Of a DNA stretch of 64,000 nt, positions 57,637 to 64,000 are shown piece by piece. The notes under the pieces are model-generated. The model did not search any database. It saw nothing but the letters and a program-made list of their open reading frames with translations, and was not told the origin of the DNA. Numbering within the stretch: position 1 is the first letter of the stretch; the number at the start of each line of letters is the position of its first letter. The DNA is from Elephas maximus indicus. Lineage: Eukaryota > Chordata > Mammalia > Proboscidea > Elephantidae. Location: NCBI RefSeq assembly GCF_024166365.1, contig NC_064820.1:57761501-57825500 (forward strand). Reading direction: 5' to 3'. Made by a program: the position numbers and the translations under genes.

Positions 57637-58759
57637 AATGCCTGTATGCTGAGGTTTGTGCATCCAACTCTAGGATAAGAAATTTTGTTTGGCAAAGTGA
57701 TCATCACAGATCAGTTTTGCTACATGACAAAGTTAACAGTAATGAACAAAGTTCTAGATTACTAACACTATTAGAACTATGATACCATTCGTATCACATT
57801 AGACTGTTTTTCTTACCCATTGGTTGGCAGAATAGCAAGAGACAAACTAGAGCTCTGAGAAACAAATTAAAAAACTCTCACTTGACCTTGATCTTACTCT
57901 AGATGAGCTCCTGCATCTGCGAAAGTTTCAGGAACTGAAATTGTTACCATGAGGAGCCACTGAGTAGGCTATATTTCCTTTAAAATTTAAAATTAAAATA
58001 ATGCATCTCCAATTAGTGTTTGTCTTTCAAAGACAAATTTAAAAGTAATACATAGTCATTGTATTGACTTGGAAAATATACCAAAAACTATGGAGAAAAT
58101 AAAAAACCAATTATTATGCTTCTACTACCATGAGGTAGCTGCTTTAAATATCTGGTCCAGTCTTATATGTAAATACATGTATCACTTTTCACAAAATTGG
58201 GTTCATATTTGCGTTGGAACTTGATATACTGATTATACTGGTTATTGTCTGTTACTTTTCCCATTCCCATCAACCCAAACCCTCTCTCTGCCCTTCTTTG
58301 CCCAGCTCTGGGCCCAAGTAGGCTGACCTCTATGGACTGCATCAGTCTAATTTCCAACTGGGGTTAGTGAATTGAATGTACTGGCTGGAGACCAGAGATG
58401 GGATTTAGAAGATTGGTGGGTAGGGTGATGGGAGACAGAAGATTGGTGGGTAGGGCTCTTCTTCCCTGACTCACAGACTGCTGCATACTGAGGCTGTGGC
58501 AGGGGCTGCCTCCTTCTATGACTGTAGCTCTGGAGAGACGGCCACTCTTCTATGGCTGTCCCTCTCCCTGAGCTCCAGTATTGGAACGCTGTTTCTTCCT
58601 TTTGTTTCTTGAGTAACAGGAGTGGTAATTGCTTTCTGCTCTTGTCTCTGGTGCTTCACCATCCCTCACTGATGCTCTTTGCCCACTCTTCAGTAAACAG
58701 TCCCTCCATTAAAGTCCCTCTAGGTGATGAAATTTTATTTCCTGCCAGAACTCTGTTTG
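57637..58759. other. No gene; unassigned, with a 25-bp near-repeat at about 58410-58456
   Basis: The phrase agaagattggtgggtagggt occurs twice (58407-58426 and 58437-58456). An L1-like AT-rich fragment is possible at 58010-58130. Confidence 0.5.
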
Positions 58760-60250
58760 CTTGACTTTTTTTCTTTAATTTTCTTGTGATAAAATATATA
58801 TAATTAAAAAATTGCCATTTTAACTATTTTTAAGTGTACATTCAGTGACATTAGTTACATTCATCATGTTACACAGCCATCACCACTATTTCCAAAAATT
58901 TTTCATTGCCCCAAACAGAAACTCAGTATAAAAAAAAAAAAAATCAGTATAGTATCCCTTAAAAAATAACTCTCCATTCCCCTCTTCTCCCAGCCCCTGG
59001 TAACTGTTAATAAACTGTTGTCTCTATATATTTGCCTCTTCTAGATATTTTATGTAAGTGGAATCCTACAATATTTGTCCTATTTGTCTGACATATCCTT
59101 TAGCGTAGTATTTTCAAGGTTCATCCATGTCATAGGATGTATCAGAATTTCATTTCTCTTTATGGCTGAATAATATTCCATTGTGTGAATATACCACATT
59201 TTGTTTATCCATTCATCTGTTGATGGACACTTGGATTGTTTCCACCTTTTGACGGTTATAAATTGTGCTGTAATGAACAATGGTGTACAAGTATCTGAAT
59301 CCCTGCTTTCAAGTCTTTTGGCCATATACCTAGGGGTGAAATTGCTGGGTTGTATGATAATTCTGTGTTTAACTTTTTAAGGAACTGCCAAACTGATTTC
59401 CACAGTGGCTGCACCATTTTACATTTCCACCAGCAATGGACAAAGGTTTCAATTTCTCCGTATCCTTGCCAAAATTTATTATCCATTTTTCTGATAATAG
59501 CCATCCTACCCATAGCCATCCTACTGAGAGTGAAGTGGTATCTCACTGTGGTTTTGATTTGCATTTCTCTAATGAATAATGGCATCGAGCACCTTTCATG
59601 TACTTATTGATCATTTGTATATCTTCTTTGGAGAAATGTCTATTCGAGTCCCTTGCCCACTTTTTAATTGTGTTTCTTATCCCTTTCTTACTGTTGTAAG
59701 AGTTCTTTATATGTTCTGAATTTATTAAACCCTCATCAGTATATGGCTACCAAATATTTTTTCTCATTCTGTGGAGAAAGTATTCACTTCTGTGGAGAAA
59801 ATATTCTCTTCACTTTGTTGATAAAGTACTTTGATGCACGAAAGTTTTTAATTTTGATGAAGTTCAATTTACCTATTTTTTGTGTGGTTATGCCTTTGGT
59901 GTTGTATCTAAGAATCTCTCGTTAAAAACTAGGTCTCACAGCATCACCCTTAGATTTTCCTCTAAGGATTCTATGGATTCAGTTCTTACTGTTAGGTCGT
60001 TGATCCATTTTGAGTTGGTTTTTATATACGGTGTGAAGTATGGGTTAAGGTTCACCCTTTTGGATGTGGAGATCCAGTTGCTCCGGCACCATTTGCTGAA
60101 GAGACTGTTCTTTCCCCATTGGACGAACTTGTCATCCAAGTTGAAAATTAATAGATGTATGGGTTTATTTCTGAATTCTCATTTCTATTTGTCTACATAT
60201 TTAACCTTATACCAGTACCAGACTGTTTTGATTTTTGTAGTTTTATAGTG
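58760..60250 (-). mobile_element. L1 3' UTR and ORF2 C-terminus, antisense
   Basis: The 3' UTR (58760-59075) is of an older type. Minus-strand frames at 59585-59256 and 59325-59080 encode [20 protein letters not shown] and STDEWINKMWYIHTMEYYSA, and 60139-59936 encodes an upstream part (KNSLFSKWCRSNWISTSK). Frames are broken. It ends near 60250. Confidence 0.88.
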
Positions 60251-60335
60251 TTTGACATTTTAAGTGATTAGAAAAAATTATTAGTGTATCATTTTCTTTT
60301 GCTACCAAACATTAACTAAAAACCTGATTTATAAT

Positions 60336-60431
60336 GACTATGCACTTTTCCAACATAGATAAACTGCATTATAATTTAACCATCCCTTTAAATTATAATA
60401 CAGTTTATCTATGTTGGAATAGTGCATAGTC
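60336..60431. repeat. 96-nt near-perfect hairpin palindrome (possible MITE or miRNA-like hairpin)
   Basis: Left arm 60336-60379 and right arm 60387-60431 are inverted copies pairing at 42 of 44 positions, around a 7-nt loop CCATCCC. The arms begin GACTATGCAC and end GTGCATAGTC. The mispairs are at TTTTCC/GGAATA and CTGCAT/ATACAG. No TA or TTAA flank is evident. Confidence 0.9.
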
Positions 60432-60509
60432 TTTTTCCTAGTGAGAGCTCCAATAGGAAATAGATGGTACTTTTTCTCCAACTGAAATAATTCAAGAAGT
60501 GTTTATCAT

Positions 60510-60715
60510 ATTTTTACGCAAATAACGTGCACCTTCTATGCTTGTTTGCCAACCGTGCCCCCCCCCCCGCGAAGTATTTTTGTAAGAATGCTATGCTAAT
60601 TAATTTTTACGGTAACTCGTAAAAAAAAATGGCATTACAGCACTTACGAAAATACCTTGTGGAGGGGAGGGCGTGGATGGCAAACAAATGTAGGTCTGCA
60701 TTATTTACATAAAAT
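60510..60715. mobile_element. 206-bp full-length palindromic element (MITE-like)
   Basis: The sequence folds back on itself from end to end. The left arm begins ATTTTTACGCAAATAACG and the right arm, reverse-complemented, begins ATTTTATGTAAATAATGC. Both arms contain TTGTTTGCCA, GTATTTT[T/C]GTAAG and TTTTTACG near the centre (60613). Arm identity is about 70-75% by eye. At least eight CpGs occur in this otherwise CpG-poor region. No coding capacity. Confidence 0.75.
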
Positions 60716-60729
60716 GTTATTTATTTATT

Positions 60730-62335
60730 AATTTTTTTAAATTGTGCTTTATGTGAAAGTTTACAGGCAAATTGGTTTATCATTCAAAAATTTATACACA
60801 AATTGTTTTGTGACATGGGTTGCAATCCCTGCAATGTGTCAGCACTCTCCTCCTTTCCCGTTATGCTCTGGACTCCATGTGTCCACTCACCCAGTTTTCC
60901 TGTTCCTTCCTGCTTTCTCATTTTTGCTTTTGGGCTGGTGTTGCCCATTTGTTCTTGTATTCTTTATTGAACTAAGAGGCATGTTCTTACATGTGCTATG
61001 GGTATGATAGGCCTGTCTAATCGTTGGCTGAAAGGTGAACTTTGGGAATGGCTTCAGTTCTGAGTTAGCAGGGTATCCAGGGGCCATAATCTTGGGAGTT
61101 CTTCCAGTCTCTGTCAGACTTGTAAGTCTGGTGTTTTTTTGTGAATTTGAATTTTATTCTACATTTTTCTCCTGCTCTGCCTGGAACTCTCTATTGTGAT
61201 CCCTGTCAGAGCTGTCAGTGATGGTAGCTGGGCACTATCTACTTCTTCTGGGCTCAGGGTGGTGGAGGCTGTGGTCCATTAGTCCTTTGGACTAATATTT
61301 TCCTGTGTCTTTGGTTTTCTTCATTCTTCTTTGCTGTGGATGGAATGGGACCAACATGTATCTTACCTGGCTGCTCACAAGCTTTTAAGATCCCAGATGC
61401 GACTCACCAAAGTAGGAAGTAGAATATTTTCTTTATGAACTGTTATGCCAATCAGCCTAGATGTCCCTTGAGACCATGGTCCCTAGCCTTCAGCCCCTGT
61501 AACTCAGTCCCTCAATGTGTTTGGATGTGTCTAGGAAGCTTCTATGACGTTGCCTTGGTCAAGTTGTGCTGACTTTTCCTATATTGTGTGTTGTCTTTCC
61601 CTTCACCAAAGTTAAGACTTGTCTACTGTCATGGGTTGAATTGTGTCCCCCCAAAATATCTGTCAACTTGGCTATGTCATGATTCCCAGTATTGTATGAT
61701 TGTCTACCATTTTGTCATCTGATATGATTTCCCTATGTGTTGTAAATCCTACTGCTATGATGTGATGAGATGGATTAGTGGCAGTTATATTGATGAACTC
61801 TACAAGATTAGATAGTGTCTTAAGCCTATCTCTTTTGAGATATAAAAGAGAGAAGTGAGCAGAGAGACATGGGCACCTCATACCACAAAGAAAGCGGCAC
61901 TAGGAGCAGAGTTCATCCTTTGGACCTGAGGTTCCTCTGCTGAGATGCTCCCAGACCAAGGGAAGATTAATGACAAAGACCTTCCTCCAGAGCCCACAGA
62001 CAGAGTAAGGCTTCTTCTGGAGCAGACGCCCTGAATTTGGACTTGTAGCCTACTAGACTGTGAGAGAATAAATTTCTCTTTGTTAAAGTCATCCACTTAT
62101 GGTATGTCTGTTATAGCAGCCCTAGATGATTAAGATGTCTACTATCTAACTAATGATTTTCCTTCCCCACCACTCCCCTCCCTCGTAACCATCAAAGACA
62201 GTTTCTTCTGCTTGTAAAGCTTTTCTTGGGCTTTTATAACAGTAGTTTCATACAATATTTGTCCTTTTGTGGTTGACTTATTTCACTCAGTGTAATGCCC
62301 TCCAGATTCATCCATGTTTTGAGATGTTTAATGGA
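60730..62335 (-). mobile_element. L1 3' UTR, antisense, split by an LTR
   Basis: 60730-61626 mirrors the L1 3' end (ttttaaattgtgctttatgt, then tggactaatattttcctgtg) and 62138-62335 continues it (gtaaccatcaaagacagttt, ttgtggttgacttatttcac). The split point is the TSD TCTAC. Confidence 0.85.
61627..62137 (+). mobile_element. MaLR-like LTR, sense, with 5-bp target-site duplication
   Basis: Starts tgtcatgggttgaattgtgt and ends near ctagatgattaagatg. Exact TSD TCTAC at 61622-61626 and 62138-62142 in the L1 3' UTR. It serves as the empty-site reference for the TTAA insertion at 9771. Confidence 0.85.
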
Positions 62336-62960
62336 AAAAATATGGTATTTATGAAGAGACTAATTACAAAGGAGTGGACAGGGTGTAGAGGAGCCACAAA
62401 GGAAAGTGCAGTAACCTGAGGGTAGCAGTTTGGAGCTGTGGGTCTCCTAGGTTCAAAGGAGTGAGAGGAGGAAGCAGTTCTTGGAAATCAAAAAACAAGT
62501 TGTATGGAGGAGACAATTGTGAAAGGAGGTCCCCCATGTGTTGCAAACAGTTAAGTGCTCAATTACTAACCAATAGATTGGCTGGTTGAACCTACCCAGA
62601 AGTGCTTCAGAAGACAGCCCTGGTGATCTGCTTCCAAAGGTCACAGACTTGAAAACACTATGGAGCAGTTCTACTCTGCACACTTGGGGGTCACATGGAG
62701 TCACCAGAAGTTGGAATTGATTTGATGGCAATTAACACCAACAACAATAACAACATTGTGAAAGGACCTGTGACTTTAATTTGAGAGACACAACCAGCTC
62801 AGAGGAAGCCAACAGAATTAATAAATACTCCCTCCATCCATTCTCCTACTAGGGTACCCCCTGGCTGAACCTAAGTGGAAGCCAGAGGATGTGGGGGTCC
62901 TGTTGATATAGTTCACACAGCCTTGCAGGGCAGAGGGCAGGGTGGGGAAAGTAGAGAATG
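62336..62960 (-). repeat. Ancient interspersed repeat (unnamed family A), antisense, interrupted
   Basis: tggtatttatgaagagacta, attacaaaggagtggacagg and gctgaacctaagtggaagcc match the copies at 1306 and 30240. It is split by the SINE at 62528. Confidence 0.5.
62528..62754 (+). repeat. AfroSINE (long type), sense, with 12-bp target-site duplication
   Basis: 227 bp between exact repeats ATTGTGAAAGGA at 62516-62527 and 62755-62766. It contains head, internal block (agacagccctggtgatctgc) and an AACAACAATAACAAC 3' end, the same kind of tail as RTE. Confidence 0.93.
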
Positions 62961-63769
62961 ACTTCTTATGGACAAGGGGAAAGTACCCAGCACTCTTATA
63001 AAATGAATACTGTTGTTGTAGTTCTCACCTGGAAAACTTTTTTTCTACAAAATCGAGTCTGAGACAAGGATTGACTTGTAGACACTTTCTTTGGGAAGTT
63101 TAAGCCCAGGGTGTTGAAGGTGAGGATGGGGAAGCTTAGTTCTATTGTGGATGGAGTCTCTGTGGCGTTGGGGTCAACTCCATGTCAGCTAACAACAACA
63201 ATAACAGCACATCAAAAAGCTATTTTAAAAAACAGAAATGACATACAACCTCAAGTTTAAAAAAAAACGCATTATTATTCCTCAAGCTTAACAAAAATCT
63301 CTTTTTTACTAATGGCCACTGTTCTCTTTGGAGAATGTCAAGTAATTAGTTTGAAAAGGAGAATAAAAATATTGGCTCAATATACTTGTTTACAGCTCAT
63401 ATACAAAGTTTTAAAAATACCTCTTGTTTTAGCAATTCAGTTGGCCAGATATCCTCCCACCCCAAAATAACAGGGGCAATATTTTAAATTTGGAAAATAA
63501 GTGATTCTTACTAAAGGTTTCTTCTACATATCCTCAGCATTGTTTAATACACAAATGTGTGTGTGAGTATCCTGTTTATTAATGTTTTCTAACTTCAAGG
63601 ACAAATACAAAGAAAATATATGATAGTAAGATAAAACAGTCTATATGATACCATTTTTTGTAATTTGTTGAGATTATGACCTAGTATATAGTCATTCTTT
63701 ACAATGTGCCATGTGTACTCAAAAATAACCTGTATGCGTATGTTCTATTTGGGGAGAGTAATTATAATT
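62961..63769. other. No gene; contains an RTE/SINE 3'-tail fragment at 63152-63210
   Basis: 63152-63210 (gcgttggggtcaactccatg, gctaacaacaacaataacag) is the sense 3' end of an RTE-type element or long SINE. The rest is AT-rich and unassigned. Confidence 0.55.
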
Positions 63770-64000
63770 GCCTTCAGCTGTATTCTATCTTATATTATTA
63801 TGTACGTCCCCTCTTTATCCCTGTTAAATGCATTTAGTGTTAAATTCTGTTTTGCCTGATAGTATCACTTTTTTTGTCTACTAGCTGCATGACATCTTTT
63901 TTTTTTTCTTATATTTTCAATGTGGTTTTGTTTTAAGTGTGTCTCTTAAAAGCATCGTATAGCTGGATTAAGAAAAGACAGTCTGAGTGTCTTTTCATAG
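63770..64000 (-). mobile_element. Old L1 ORF2 endonuclease fragment, antisense, off the right edge
   Basis: taaattctgttttgcctgat, and ttttaagtgtgtctcttaaa mirror the same region as 17800-17960 in the antisense L1 (tttattttaaagcctatctt; taaggtgtgtcttttgtaga). Strongly diverged. Confidence 0.6.

Noticed and set aside
1-64000. CRISPR arrays, bacterial operons or prophage
   Set aside because: The sequence is mammalian. Regularly spaced short repeats, ribosome-binding sites and dense coding are all absent.

Overview
This is mammalian nuclear DNA, almost certainly from an afrotherian and most probably an elephant or close paenungulate relative. The evidence is the repeat content: many copies of a short tRNA-headed SINE of AfroSINE type, several 3.2-kb RTE (BovB-type) LINEs whose 3' tail resembles that of the SINE, and L1 elements with a distinctive 3' UTR. 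CpG is depleted, introns and housekeeping genes are absent, and reading frames longer than 100 codons are nearly all transposon remnants. The species assignment is inference; no database was searched.

Only one cellular protein gene is supported: HSPB3, the small heat-shock protein of striated muscle and motor neurons. It is intact, intronless and on the + strand (CDS 55405-55857), with a TATA box that is also a perfect MEF2 site, a short overlapping upstream ORF and an ATTAAA poly(A) signal. The rest of the window is its gene-poor flank, about 55 kb upstream and 8 kb downstream.

Layout. 1-686: antisense 5' end of an L1 running off the left edge. 1-11 kb: ancient repeats, a candidate endogenous-retrovirus LTR split by an L1 3' end, two MaLR-like LTRs, one of which carries a TTAA-flanked piggyBac-like insertion that itself carries a SINE. 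11.6-21.9 kb: an RTE LINE split by a SINE and by a nearly complete 7.8-kb L1. 24.5-27.7 kb and 37.2-40.4 kb: two full-length but decayed RTE LINEs, each flanked by target-site duplications (TSDs). 27.9-28.2 kb: a head-plus-tail deletion derivative of RTE. 31.2-36.0 kb: a sense L1 that has lost most of its reverse transcriptase. 41.5-43.5 kb: a tRNA-Gly-headed SINE, two MIRs and a small insertion that appears to carry a SINE tail plus its 3' flank. 45-54 kb: L1, L2 and LTR fragments. 58.8-62.3 kb: L1 remnants enclosing two palindromes, of 96 bp and 206 bp. 62.3-64 kb: older repeats and an L1 running off the right edge.

The unifying theme is an RTE-driven retroposon ecosystem. Autonomous RTE, an RTE head-tail derivative, a tRNA-Gly/RTE chimera, a long AfroSINE carrying an RTE-like internal block, and the short AfroSINE share modules. 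The most unusual observations are this modular series, the two palindromes at 60.3-60.7 kb, the TTAA insertion, and the SINE-plus-flank insertion at 41.9-42.3 kb.
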